From Streptomyces abikoensis (GTDB lineage Bacteria; Actinomycetota; Actinomycetes; Streptomycetales; Streptomycetaceae), in contig NZ_BMRT01000007.1 of NCBI RefSeq assembly GCF_014648775.1, forward strand, positions 186,001-250,000: a stretch of 64,000 bases of DNA. Direction: 5' to 3'. Below the pieces are notes generated by a model. It did no database searches. It was not told the DNA's origin and was given only the letters and a program-made list of their open reading frames with translations. This document shows, one piece after another, positions 1 to 7,908 of this stretch. Position 1 is the stretch's first letter. The number at the start of each line of letters is the position of its first letter. The translations under genes and the position numbers were made by a program.

Positions 1-1
1 G

Positions 2-1000
2 CCGTTCCTGGAGCGGCACGTCCGCGAGCGGGTACGGGCCCTGCCCGCCGTCACCTTCCTGGAGGAGTGCGACATCCTGCGCCTGCAGGCGTCGCCCGAT
101 CGCGGCCGCGTCACCGGCGTGTGGGTGCTCCGGCAGGCGCCCGGCAGCACGGAGGAGCTGCTGGAGGCCGACCTGATCGTCGACACCACCGGCCGCGGCT
201 CGCGCACCCCGGCCTGGCTGGAGGAGCTGGGCTACCCCCGCGTCGAGGAGGCCAAGCACCGCATCGGCCTCGGCTACACCACCCGCCACTACCGGATCGG
301 CCCCGACTTCTACGGGGACGACATGGCCGTCAACTCCGTCGCGTCGCCCTCGCTGCCGCGCGGACTGATCGTCAGCAAGGTCGACGGCGACCGCAGCGTC
401 GTCACCGCCTACGGCATCCTCGGCGACCAGCCGCCCACCGACCCCGAGGGCTTCCTCGCCTTCGTCGAGTCCCTGGACGTGCCCGGCGTCCACGCCGCGC
501 TCCTGGCCGCCGAGCCGCTCGACGAGCTGGTCGCCTACCGCTTCCCGGCCAACCTCCGCCGCCACTACGAGCGTCTGCCGCGCTTCCCCGAGGGCCTGCT
601 GGTCATGGGCGACGCCGTGTGCAGCTTCAACCCCTCCTACGCCCAGGGCATGACCGTCTCGGCCCTGTCGGCCCTGGCGCTGCGCGACCACCTGGCGGAA
701 TCCGGCGGGCTGCCCGACCCCCTCGGCTACTTCAAGCGCCTGGCCGCCGACGCCATCGACGGCCCCTGGGCCATGTCCATCGGCGGGGACCTCGCCTTCC
801 CCGGCGTGGAGGGCGAGCGCACCCCGGAGGTCCTTGCGGGCCACGCCCACCTGGCCCGCGTCCAGGCCGCCGCCGTCCACGACGAGGAGGTCTCCGAGGC
901 GCTCACCCGCGTCATCGGCCTCGTCGACGGGCCGGACGCCCTGCTGGCACCCGCCCTCATGGCGGCGCTCGACCGCCACGACGGGCAAGCCGGCAGCTAG
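2..1000 (+). CDS. FAD-dependent oxidoreductase, 3' part (truncated by window edge)
   Basis: The open frame runs in from the left edge with no start codon in the window, so only the C-terminal ~332 residues are visible. The stretch LLVMGDAVCSFNPSYAQGM is the GD...NPxxxQGM FAD-binding signature of the para-hydroxybenzoate-hydroxylase/geranylgeranyl-reductase superfamily of flavoprotein monooxygenases and reductases. The N-terminal Rossmann GxGxxG must lie upstream of the window. An upstream piece (DLIVDTTGRGSRTPAWLEEL) matches the second nucleotide-contact DxTGRxS motif. It is followed 50 bases later by an epoxide-hydrolase-like gene and an SDR on the same strand, which suggests a small oxidative tailoring operon. 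Substrate unknown. Confidence 0.85.
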   Translation, partial: PFLERHVRERVRALPAVTFLEECDILRLQASPDRGRVTGVWVLRQAPGSTEELLEADLIVDTTGRGSRTPAWLEELGYPRVEEAKHRIGLGYTTRHYRIGPDFYGDDMAVNSVASPSLPRGLIVSKVDGDRSVVTAYGILGDQPPTDPEGFLAFVESLDVPGVHAALLAAEPLDELVAYRFPANLRRHYERLPRFPEGLLVMGDAVCSFNPSYAQGMTVSALSALALRDHLAESGGLPDPLGYFKRLAADAIDGPWAMSIGGDLAFPGVEGERTPEVLAGHAHLARVQAAAVHDEEVSEALTRVIGLVDGPDALLAPALMAALDRHDGQAGS

Positions 1001-1050
1001 CCGCGTCCTCCCCCTTGTCACACCGTCCTTCCCACCAGACAGGCAGAACC

Positions 1051-1896
1051 ATGCGGATCACCGTGAACGACCTGGTATTCGACGCCGATGTGAGCGGCCC
1101 CGAGGACGGCCGGCCGGTCCTGCTCCTCCACGGCTTCCCACAGAGCCGGAAGTCCTGGCTGGACGTCGTACCGCTGCTCAACGCCGCCGGACTGCGCACC
1201 ATCGCCTTCGACCAGCGCGGCTACTCGGCCGGCGCCCGCCCCGCCGACGTGGCCGACTACACCCTGCCGAAGATCGCCGGGGACGCCCTCGGCGTCCTCG
1301 ACGCGCTGGGCCTGGAGTCGGCCCACGTCGTCGGCCACGACTGGGGCGCCATCGTCGCCTGGCACCTGGCCGCCCGCCACCCCGGCCGCGTCCGCACCCT
1401 GACCGCCGTGGCCTTCCCCCACCTCGACGCCTACCAGCACGCCTTCCGCAACGACCCGGAGCAGAAGAAGAGTTCGGAGTACGTGGACTTCCTCACCGCG
1501 CCGGGCCGCGCGGAGGCGATGCTGGCGGACGGCGCGGTGGAACTGCGCAAGTGGTACCACGTGGTCGACACGGTGCTCACCGACGAGCAGATCGACCGGT
1601 ACATGGCCCTCCACACCCGGCCCGGCACCCTCGACGCGGCCCTCAACTGGTACCGCGTGGGCACCCTCTTCGACGACAGCACCCCCATGGGCGACGTCCC
1701 CGTGCCCACCACGTTCATCTGGAGCGAGGCCGACCCGTCCGTCAGCACCCTCGCCGCCGAGCGGACCGCCGACCACGTCACCGGCCCCTACCGGCTGGTG
1801 ACACTGCGGGACGCCTCGCACTGGCAGCCCGAGGAAGTACCGGAGACGGTCGCCGACGAGATCGTCCGCCTGGTGCAGGAGCACGACGTCGCCTGA
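1051..1896 (+). CDS. alpha/beta hydrolase, epoxide-hydrolase/haloalkane-dehalogenase-like
   Basis: 281-residue soluble alpha/beta-hydrolase. HGFPQS at residues 27-32 supplies the oxyanion-hole HG motif. VVGHDWGA at 93-100 is the nucleophile elbow with Asp97 in place of Ser, which is typical of epoxide hydrolases and dehalogenases. A C-terminal DASHW supplies the catalytic His. The start was chosen at the ATG following AGGCAGAACC; a longer in-frame frame extends upstream through the previous gene and is a shadow. It sits between a flavin monooxygenase and an SDR, so opening of an epoxide made by the flavoenzyme is a reasonable inference. Epoxide versus other ester or halide substrate cannot be decided here. 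Confidence 0.9.
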   Translation: MRITVNDLVFDADVSGPEDGRPVLLLHGFPQSRKSWLDVVPLLNAAGLRTIAFDQRGYSAGARPADVADYTLPKIAGDALGVLDALGLESAHVVGHDWGAIVAWHLAARHPGRVRTLTAVAFPHLDAYQHAFRNDPEQKKSSEYVDFLTAPGRAEAMLADGAVELRKWYHVVDTVLTDEQIDRYMALHTRPGTLDAALNWYRVGTLFDDSTPMGDVPVPTTFIWSEADPSVSTLAAERTADHVTGPYRLVTLRDASHWQPEEVPETVADEIVRLVQEHDVA

Positions 1897-1959
1897 CCCG
1901 GCCCCCGCACGCACCACACCCCCCCCGTACCGAACGAACGACGGAAGAGAGAAACAAAC

Positions 1960-2727
1960 ATGAGTGGGCTCAGCGGCAAGACGGCACTGGTGACCGGAGC
2001 CAGCCGGGGCATCGGGCGCGCCGTCGCCGAACGCCTGGCGGCGGACGGAGCGCTCGTCGCCGTCCACTACGGCTCGAACGAGGCCGCCGCCAAGGAGACC
2101 GTGGCCGCCATCGAGGAGGCCGGCGGCCGGGCGTTCCCGCTCGGCGCGGTCCTCGGCGAGCCCGGCGACGCCGAGGCCCTGTGGGCGGCCTTCGACGAGC
2201 GCGTCGGGGAGTTCTCCGACCGGCCGGGCCTGGACATCCTGGTCAACAACGCGGGGATCCTCGTCGAGGGCGGCATCGCCGACGTCGACGAGGAGGGCTA
2301 CGACCGGGTCTTCGCGGTGAACGCCAAGGCGCCGTTCTTCATCACCAAGCTCGGCCTGGAGCGGCTGCGGGACGGTGGCCGGATCGTCAACATCTCCTCC
2401 GGCGTCACCCGCGTCGCCTACCCGCCCATGACGGCCTACGCGGCGGCCAAGGGCGCCCTGAACACCCTCACGCTCACCCTGGCCCAGGCCCTCGGCTCCC
2501 GGAACATCACCGTCAACGCGGTGACCCCGGGCATCATCGAGACCGACCTCGCCCCCTACCTGGCCGACCCGGAGACCCGGAAGGTCATCGCCGGCTTCTC
2601 GGTCTTCGACCGCATCGGCCAGACGGGCGACGTCTCCGGGATCGTCGCCTTCCTCTCCTCCGCCGAGGCGGGCTGGATCACCGGCCAGATCATCGACGCC
2701 ACCGGCGGCTGCGGGATCGGCATGTGA
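1960..2727 (+). CDS. short-chain dehydrogenase/reductase (SDR)
   Basis: 255-residue classical SDR. TGASRGIG (12-19) binds the NAD(P) cofactor, NNAG (96-99) stabilises the sheet, SS at 146-147 supplies the catalytic Ser, and YAAAK (160-164) carries the catalytic Tyr/Lys. Arg15 just after the Gly-rich loop favours NADP(H). The ATG is preceded by GGAAGAGAG. It closes the three-gene plus-strand run and is followed by a perfect 18-bp hairpin terminator. Function inferred: oxidoreduction of a hydroxyl/keto group in the same tailoring pathway as its neighbours. Confidence 0.93.
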   Translation: MSGLSGKTALVTGASRGIGRAVAERLAADGALVAVHYGSNEAAAKETVAAIEEAGGRAFPLGAVLGEPGDAEALWAAFDERVGEFSDRPGLDILVNNAGILVEGGIADVDEEGYDRVFAVNAKAPFFITKLGLERLRDGGRIVNISSGVTRVAYPPMTAYAAAKGALNTLTLTLAQALGSRNITVNAVTPGIIETDLAPYLADPETRKVIAGFSVFDRIGQTGDVSGIVAFLSSAEAGWITGQIIDATGGCGIGM

Positions 2728-2750
2728 GCCGTCCCTCGCCGGATCCCACC

Positions 2751-2788
2751 CCCGTAGGGGCGCCCGTGTTCACGGGCGCCCCTACGGG
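2751..2788. terminator. perfect 18-bp inverted repeat, bidirectional terminator
   Basis: The arms at 2751-2768 and 2771-2788 are exactly complementary over 18 bp with only TT between them. The hairpin lies between the stop codons of the convergent SDR and berberine-bridge-type oxidase genes and so can serve both. There is no U-tract, which is usual in high-GC actinobacteria. Confidence 0.85.
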
Positions 2789-2795
2789 CCGTGCG

Positions 2796-4415
2796 TCAGG
2801 GCTTGCGGATCGCCATGGAGTGGGTGAAGAGATTCTTCGGGTCCCACTTGGCCTTGACCGCCTGCAGCCGGCTGTAGTTGTCCTTGAAGTACAGCTGGTG
2901 CCACGGCACGCCCGAGTCGTTGATCGCCGGGTCGGCCATGTCGGCGTCCACGTAGTTGATGAACGCGCCGTCGTCCACCCCGCCCGGCCGCGGCACACCG
3001 CCCGTCGCCGCGTAAACGTCCCGGTAGAACTCGCGGATCCAGGCGAGGTGCTTGGCGTCCTCCGACGCCTCGTTCCACAGGCTCACGTAGAGCAGCTTGA
3101 CGATCGAGTCCCGCTGCGCGACGGCGGTGTCGCCCGCGGCCACCTGGTTGATGCGGCCGCCGTAGCTGGACAGGACGACCAGGCCGCCCGGGTTGTCGTA
3201 GTCGGTGCGCGTCAGGTGCTTGTAGAACGCCTTGACCTGCGCGTCGGGGAACGTCTTGCGCAGGTACGCCGACTTGGCCTTCCAGCGGGCCGTGGTCCCG
3301 CCCACCCAGCCGGCCCACTGCGTCACGGCGTACAGCCACGGCACCCGCTTGCGGTCGCCGACCCGGTACGTCAGCCCGGTGCCCTCGTTGACCGCGGCCA
3401 GGAAGCCGTCGAGCAGCTTGTCCGCGTCCGGGACGGAGGCGTCGATCTGGGTGTTCATCGCGAACGACCCGGCCGAGCGGTGCTGCGGCGTCAGATGGCT
3501 GAACAGCGCCGCGTACGGGGTGCCCGGCGCCGAGTTCTTCTCGTGCCACTGGCTGAAGTTCTTCAGCAGGCGGGTGAACGCCGCCTCCGTCATCCCCTCC
3601 CACGACCAGGAGACCTCGGAGACCAGCAGCTCGGCGGGCGGCTTGGGCAGCAGGGCCGAGGGCTCGGTGCCGGTCGCGCCGGGCGAGCGGAACCAGTAGC
3701 AGGTGATGACACCGAAGTTGCCGCCACCGGCCCCCGTATGGGCCCACCACAGATCGCGGTTGGGATCGTCCGGCTCCCGGGTGGCCACCACCTTCCTCGC
3801 CTTGCCGGCCGCGTCCACCACGACGACCTCGACCGCGTAGAGATGGTCGACGATCAGCCCGTGCAGCCGCCCCAGCGGACCGTAGCCGCCACCCGCCACG
3901 TGCCCGCCCGCGCCCACCGTGGGGCAGGTGCCACCGGGCAGGGTCACGCCCCACCCCTTGAACAGCGCCCGGTACACGGTGCCCAGCGTCGCCCCCGGCT
4001 CCACGGCGAACGCCCGCCGGTCCCGGTCGAACGTCACCCCCGACATGCCCGACATGTCGATGACCACGCGTACTTCGGGCCGGGTCACGAAGTCCTCGTA
4101 GCAGTGCCCGCCGCTGCGCACGGCGACCGGCTGGCCCTTGTCCACCGCCTCCTGCACCACCTGGACCACCTGGTCGGCGGACCCCACCACCCGCACGGCG
4201 TCGGGGGTCCCCACCCAGCGCAGATTGACCCCCGAGACCAGGCTCGGATAGCGCGGATCCGCCTTCGTCACACTCAGCGCCGCGCTCTCCGCGACACCGC
4301 CGCCGGGTATGCGCACGGCCTCGGCGACCGTCTGGCCCCACACGGGCCCCACCGCCGCCGCCCCACCCGTCACGGCCGCGCCCTGGACGAATCGCCTACG
4401 GGACACACCTGTCAT
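2796..4415 (-). CDS. Tat-exported FAD-linked oxidase with berberine-bridge (BBE) domain
   Basis: 539-residue flavoprotein. The N-terminus SRRRFVQGAAVTGGAAA is a twin-arginine signal peptide. A PCMH-type FAD-binding domain follows. RSGGHCYEDF places His104 and GGTCPTVG places Cys164 for the two covalent flavin links of bicovalent BBE-type oxidases, with the usual spacing of about 60 residues. The C-terminal NLFTHSMAI region is the BBE domain. ATG is preceded by GGAGG with good spacing. The family oxidises sugars, alkaloids or polyketides with O2. Export of a bicovalent oxidase beside an intracellular tailoring set hints at a final extracellular step; this is an inference. Confidence 0.93.
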   Translation of the reverse strand: MTGVSRRRFVQGAAVTGGAAAVGPVWGQTVAEAVRIPGGGVAESAALSVTKADPRYPSLVSGVNLRWVGTPDAVRVVGSADQVVQVVQEAVDKGQPVAVRSGGHCYEDFVTRPEVRVVIDMSGMSGVTFDRDRRAFAVEPGATLGTVYRALFKGWGVTLPGGTCPTVGAGGHVAGGGYGPLGRLHGLIVDHLYAVEVVVVDAAGKARKVVATREPDDPNRDLWWAHTGAGGGNFGVITCYWFRSPGATGTEPSALLPKPPAELLVSEVSWSWEGMTEAAFTRLLKNFSQWHEKNSAPGTPYAALFSHLTPQHRSAGSFAMNTQIDASVPDADKLLDGFLAAVNEGTGLTYRVGDRKRVPWLYAVTQWAGWVGGTTARWKAKSAYLRKTFPDAQVKAFYKHLTRTDYDNPGGLVVLSSYGGRINQVAAGDTAVAQRDSIVKLLYVSLWNEASEDAKHLAWIREFYRDVYAATGGVPRPGGVDDGAFINYVDADMADPAINDSGVPWHQLYFKDNYSRLQAVKAKWDPKNLFTHSMAIRKP

Positions 4416-4738
4416 GGCCGTATACCTCCATCAGTTCCCTGAGAAAGTGGAAAACACATGATCTGCAGGGAATGTAGGGGATGCACCGGCATCAGGTGAT
4501 CTATGCCGAGTCACCGGAAGGTCCGCCTTCGGTTACTTTGACCAGGATGCACGAAGACGCCGAAGTCAGGGCATGTGCTCGGGGATTGAGGGGCGACGAA
4601 TGTGACCCGCGTCTCCCGCGAGGTCCTCGCCACGGGGATGCGACGGCATCCGCCGGACAACGCAGAAAACCCCGCCCGATCTGACGATCGAACGGGGTTT
4701 CCCGTCGGCCCCCATTCCGGTTCGGGAACCTTCTGTTG
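4416..4738. other. intergenic stretch without a supported gene
   Basis: 323 bases between the BBE oxidase start and the tRNA-Ala. It must hold the oxidase promoter (low-GC patch near 4430-4470) and contains the tRNA terminator described separately. No open frame here shows Streptomyces-like codon bias or a ribosome-binding site. Confidence 0.5.
4667..4700 (-). terminator. intrinsic terminator of tRNA-Ala
   Basis: On the minus strand a hairpin with an 8-bp outer stem (plus-strand 4667-4674 with 4693-4700) and a 5-bp inner stem (4677-4681 with 4686-4690) is followed by TTTTC. It lies 38 bases downstream of the tRNA 3' end. Confidence 0.8.
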
Positions 4739-4812
4739 TGGACCTGAGGGGATTTGAACCCCTGACCCCCTCGATGCGAACGAGGTGCGCTACCGGACTG
4801 CGCCACAGGCCC
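4739..4812 (-). tRNA. tRNA-Ala(CGC)
   Basis: 74-nt cloverleaf without encoded CCA. The acceptor GGGCCTG pairs with CAGGTCC and gives a G3-U70 wobble, the alanine identity element. Anticodon stem CCTCG/CGAGG carries loop TTCGCAT, anticodon CGC, reading GCG. The T arm is AGGGG TTCAAAT CCCCT, discriminator base A. GCG is a common codon in this genome, consistent with a dedicated isoacceptor. Confidence 0.96.
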
Positions 4813-4905
4813 TTGCAACGAGTGAAACTCTAGCACCCCCACCGCGCTGTTCGGAAATCCGCTCCCCTCGCCTCCGCTGGTCAGCGAGGGGGCGGCCCGC
4901 CGGCG

Positions 4906-6009
4906 TCACTCGTTGGCGGCGCGGGGGCGGTCGTCGTCGGCGTACTGGTCGAACAGCGGGGTGTGCCCGCGCTCGCGCCGGGGGCGGCGGGGACGGGCCG
5001 GGCGGCGGTCCTCGGCGGGCGGCCGGCGGTCCTCGGCCGGCTCGGCGGTGCTGGAGCGCGCCGAGCTCCAGGTGTCCGCCGGGCCGGCGCCGGTCGCCCG
5101 GGGGGCCACCGGCGCGGAGACGTACGTGGGCAGCGGGACGGGCACGGGCTCCCAGCCCTCGCCCGGGTCCCGGTCGCGCTGCTGGTCGACCCACTCGGCG
5201 TGGTCGGTCTGCTCCACCAGGGCGCGCCGGCCCGCGCTGCGCGCGGCGGCCGCGCCGCCCGCCGCCGGGGGCGCCGCGTGGTGGACAACGGTGTCAGTGT
5301 CGGCGGAGCCGTCCTCGGGGGGCGCGGCGTGGGAGCGCGCGCGGCCCTCGCGGAGGCGCTGGGCGGCCAGTTCGGCGCGACGCTGGTCCATGGTGAAGGC
5401 GAAGCGACGGCGCTCGTGGACGCGCAGGTAGCAGATGTACGCGCTCAGCAGCACGGCCGGGACGCCCGGCACCCACAGCAGCTCCAGACCGCCGACGCCC
5501 GCGACGACCGCGCCCAGGGTGAAGGCGAGGAAGAGCAGCACCGTGGTCCGGCGACGGCGGGCCAGCACCTTGGAGCGCCGGGCCCGCTCGGCCGCCGTCA
5601 GCGCGCCGGCCGGGGCGGCCCCGGCCGAAGGCGACGGGGACGGCGAGGAAGGGGCCGACGGTGCCGCGGGCGCCGCCGGGGGCGCCTGCGCGGCGTCCGG
5701 CCGCCCGGACGCGGGCGCGCCGAAGGACCGGACGTCGACCATTTCGGTCGCCGCGTCCGGTTCGGACGCCCGGGGCTCCGGCTCCCCGGCTTCCCCGGGG
5801 GCCGCCGCCTCGGCGGGGGCACGCCCCTCCAGGTCCTTGGCGTAACGGCGCTCCATGCCCGCCCGTCCGGACAGCAACCGGATGGCCGTGCTGAAGCGTT
5901 CCGTCGGACGGGCTTCATTGAGCTCGTCCTGCCTACGGAGCCACATCGGCACCAAGTAGGCGGCCCAGGCCCCGACGATGACTGCGTAGATCAGGCCGCT
6001 GCTGCTCAC
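4906..6009 (-). CDS. sepX: SepX/GlpR-type membrane division protein
   Basis: 367-residue protein with an N-terminal membrane helix (5-23), a long Ala/Pro/Glu-rich cytoplasmic linker, then a hairpin of two helices (about 156-174 and 178-196) and a charged disordered C-terminus. This layout, and its position beside a MoeA-like glp gene, fit SepX of Streptomyces and GlpR, the membrane receptor of the gephyrin-like division protein Glp in Corynebacterium. Those proteins act with FtsZ at septa and poles. The identification rests on topology and synteny plus the conserved N-terminal IYAVIVGAWAAYLVP segment, not on a search. It lies 146 bases downstream of rimJ and may have its own promoter in that AT-richer gap. 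Confidence 0.8.
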   Translation of the reverse strand: MSSSGLIYAVIVGAWAAYLVPMWLRRQDELNEARPTERFSTAIRLLSGRAGMERRYAKDLEGRAPAEAAAPGEAGEPEPRASEPDAATEMVDVRSFGAPASGRPDAAQAPPAAPAAPSAPSSPSPSPSAGAAPAGALTAAERARRSKVLARRRRTTVLLFLAFTLGAVVAGVGGLELLWVPGVPAVLLSAYICYLRVHERRRFAFTMDQRRAELAAQRLREGRARSHAAPPEDGSADTDTVVHHAAPPAAGGAAAARSAGRRALVEQTDHAEWVDQQRDRDPGEGWEPVPVPLPTYVSAPVAPRATGAGPADTWSSARSSTAEPAEDRRPPAEDRRPARPRRPRRERGHTPLFDQYADDDRPRAANE

Positions 6010-6155
6010 CCTTCACACGGTAGAGGGGTGTGCGCAGATGATTCCGCCAATTGGCGCGGTGTGTCGCACGATCCGGCTGATATCTCGAACTTTTTTTGTG
6101 ATTGTTGAGATCGGAACCCTACGAATACCGTCAATTGACCGGTCAATTCGAACGT

Positions 6156-6806
6156 TTATTTTATTTCCGGGGAGAGTCCGGTCCCCGCGCCCGTCCCGCC
6201 CCTCGGCCGGGAGCGGTGCCAGCGGGTGAGCAGCCCCTCGGGGACCTCCTCGGCGGTCAGCGCGTAGACCAGGTGGTCGCGCCAGGCGCCGTCGATGTGG
6301 AGATAGCGGGGGCGCAGGCCCTCCTCGCGGAATCCCAGTTTCTCCACCACCCGGCGGCTGGGCAGATTCTCCGGCCGGATGCACACCTCCACGCGGTGCA
6401 GCCCGACCGCGCCGAAGCAGTGGTCGACCACCAGCGCCACGGCCGTGGGCATCACGCCCCGGCCGGCGACGGCCTCGTCCACCCAGTAGCCGATGTGGGC
6501 CGAGCACATCGAGCCCCAGGTGATCCCGGCCACGGTCAGCTGGCCGACGAGCTGGCCCCGGTACTCGATCACGAACGGCAGCATCCGCCCGGCGTGCGCC
6601 TCGGCCTTCAGATGGCGGACCATCTGCCGGTAGGTGGGGCGCTGGGCGACGGGCCCGCCGGGCGGCGGCGGGGGCACGGTGGCCTCCCAGGGGCGCAGCC
6701 AGTCGCGGTTGCGCCGGTTGACCTCGCGCCAGGCGCGCTGGTCGCGCAGCTTTATGGGGCGCAGGGCGACATCGCCGTCCGCCAGCTCGACCGGCCAGAT
6801 GTTCAT
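6156..6806 (-). CDS. GNAT acetyltransferase, RimJ/RimL-like
   Basis: 216-residue GNAT-fold acetyltransferase. The N-terminal VALRPIKLRDQRAWREVNRRN segment and the C-terminal VVEKLGFREEGLRPRYLHIDG are typical of the RimJ/RimL subgroup that acetylates N-termini of ribosomal and other proteins with acetyl-CoA. Its ATG overlaps the mogA stop (ATGA at 6806-6803), so it is translationally coupled to the molybdopterin genes. The actual substrate is unknown. Confidence 0.88.
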   Translation of the reverse strand: MNIWPVELADGDVALRPIKLRDQRAWREVNRRNRDWLRPWEATVPPPPPGGPVAQRPTYRQMVRHLKAEAHAGRMLPFVIEYRGQLVGQLTVAGITWGSMCSAHIGYWVDEAVAGRGVMPTAVALVVDHCFGAVGLHRVEVCIRPENLPSRRVVEKLGFREEGLRPRYLHIDGAWRDHLVYALTAEEVPEGLLTRWHRSRPRGGTGAGTGLSPEIK

Positions 6807-7363
6807 AGGGCGGCCGCGGGGTCTCTCGGGTGGTCACCACCGGGGTGGTCGCCGCCGGTCCCGTCACCACCGGGGTGGTCGCCGCCGTGGAGCTGGTCCA
6901 CCGCGTGCCGGAGGAGCCGCTCCAGGACGGCCAGCCCGTCGCGTACGCCGCCCGTCGACCCGGGGAGGTTGACGATCAGCGTCCGTCCGGCCACCCCGGC
7001 CAGGCCCCGGGAGAGCGCGGCCGTGGGCACCTTGGCCAGGCCCTCGGCCCGGATGGCCTCGGGGATGCCGGGGACCTCGTAGTCCAGGACGCGGCGGGTG
7101 GCCTCGGGGGTGCGGTCGGTGGGGGAGATCCCGGTGCCGCCGGTGGTGACGACGGCGTCGTACCCGGCGGCGACGCCCGCGCGCAGGGCCCGCTCGACGG
7201 GCTCGCCGTCGGGTACGACCGAGGGCCCGTCGACGGCGAAGCCCATGGCTTCCAGCCCGGCCACGAGGAGGGGCCCGCCCCGGTCCTCGTACACGCCCGC
7301 CGAGGCCCGGTTGGAGGCGGTGACCACGAGGGCCCGGTACCGCTGCTTCGCGGGCGCCGTCAC
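6803..7363 (-). CDS. mogA: MogA/MoaB-type molybdopterin adenylyltransferase
   Basis: 186 residues with GTG start. ALVVTASNRASAG and VVTTGGTGISPTDRTPEA are the MPT-binding motifs of MogA/MoaB proteins, which adenylylate molybdopterin before molybdenum insertion. The start was set at the GTG that overlaps the moaC stop by four bases (GTGA, 7363-7360). The C-terminus is an odd low-complexity tail rich in GGDHPGGD repeats encoded by a 25-bp direct repeat; the catalytic fold is complete without it. Upstream partner moaC and the MoeA-like glp gene complete the late Moco steps. Confidence 0.92.
   Translation of the reverse strand: MTAPAKQRYRALVVTASNRASAGVYEDRGGPLLVAGLEAMGFAVDGPSVVPDGEPVERALRAGVAAGYDAVVTTGGTGISPTDRTPEATRRVLDYEVPGIPEAIRAEGLAKVPTAALSRGLAGVAGRTLIVNLPGSTGGVRDGLAVLERLLRHAVDQLHGGDHPGGDGTGGDHPGGDHPRDPAAAL
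6833..6887. repeat. 25-bp direct repeat (period 30) in mogA tail
   Basis: The same 25 bases occur at 6833-6857 and 6863-6887. In mogA they encode a ten-residue repeat of the type GGDHPGGDGT / GGDHPGGDHP just before the stop codon. Confidence 0.9.
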
Positions 7364-7854
7364 GCGCCGGCCTCCTGACGGACGTACGGGCCGGACTTGC
7401 CGCCCGTCTTCTCCTCCACCCGGATGTCGGTGATCACCGCGGCCTTGTCGACGGCCTTGACCATGTCGACGACCGTCAGGGCGGCCGTGGTCACGGCGGT
7501 GAGCGCCTCCATCTCCACCCCCGTCCGGTCCGTGGTCCGCACGGTGGCGAGGATCTCGACGGCCTCGTCGGTGACCGTCAGGTCGACCGTGACCCCGGAG
7601 AGGGCGAGCGGGTGGCAGAGGGGGATCAGCTCGGGCGTCCGCTTGGCGCCCATGATCCCGGCGATCCTGGCGGTGGCGAGGGCGTCGCCCTTGGGCAGCC
7701 CCTCGCCGCGCAGCAGTGCCACGACGCGCGGCGAGACCAGCACCCGGCCACTGGCCCGGGCGGCGCGCGCCGTGACCTCCTTGGCCGAGACGTCGACCAT
7801 GCGGGCCGCGCCCGTGGCGTCGAGATGGGTGAGGTGCTCCTGGCCGCTGCTCAT
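7360..7854 (-). CDS. moaC: cyclic pyranopterin monophosphate synthase MoaC
   Basis: 164 residues. KRTPELIPLCHPLALSG and MEALTAVTTAALTVVDMVKA are the MoaC signatures; the enzyme turns 3',8-cyclo-GTP into cPMP in the first stage of molybdenum-cofactor synthesis. The ATG at 7854 was chosen because GGGAG stands 4 bases upstream and homologs begin near HLDATGAARMVDVS; an 11-residue upstream extension lacks support. Its stop overlaps the mogA start. MoaA, its usual partner, is not in the window. Confidence 0.95.
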   Translation of the reverse strand: MSSGQEHLTHLDATGAARMVDVSAKEVTARAARASGRVLVSPRVVALLRGEGLPKGDALATARIAGIMGAKRTPELIPLCHPLALSGVTVDLTVTDEAVEILATVRTTDRTGVEMEALTAVTTAALTVVDMVKAVDKAAVITDIRVEEKTGGKSGPYVRQEAGA

Positions 7855-7908
7855 CGTTCTCCCGGTCCGGTCCCTGTGGGCAGCCACCGTACCCGGCGAG
7901 GCCGCCGA

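Noticed and set aside
834..4442. 1202-residue open frame on the + strand spanning four genes
   Set aside because: Out of frame with the clear alpha/beta hydrolase and SDR genes and antisense to the BBE oxidase; Arg/Pro/Gly-rich translation typical of GC-rich shadow frames.
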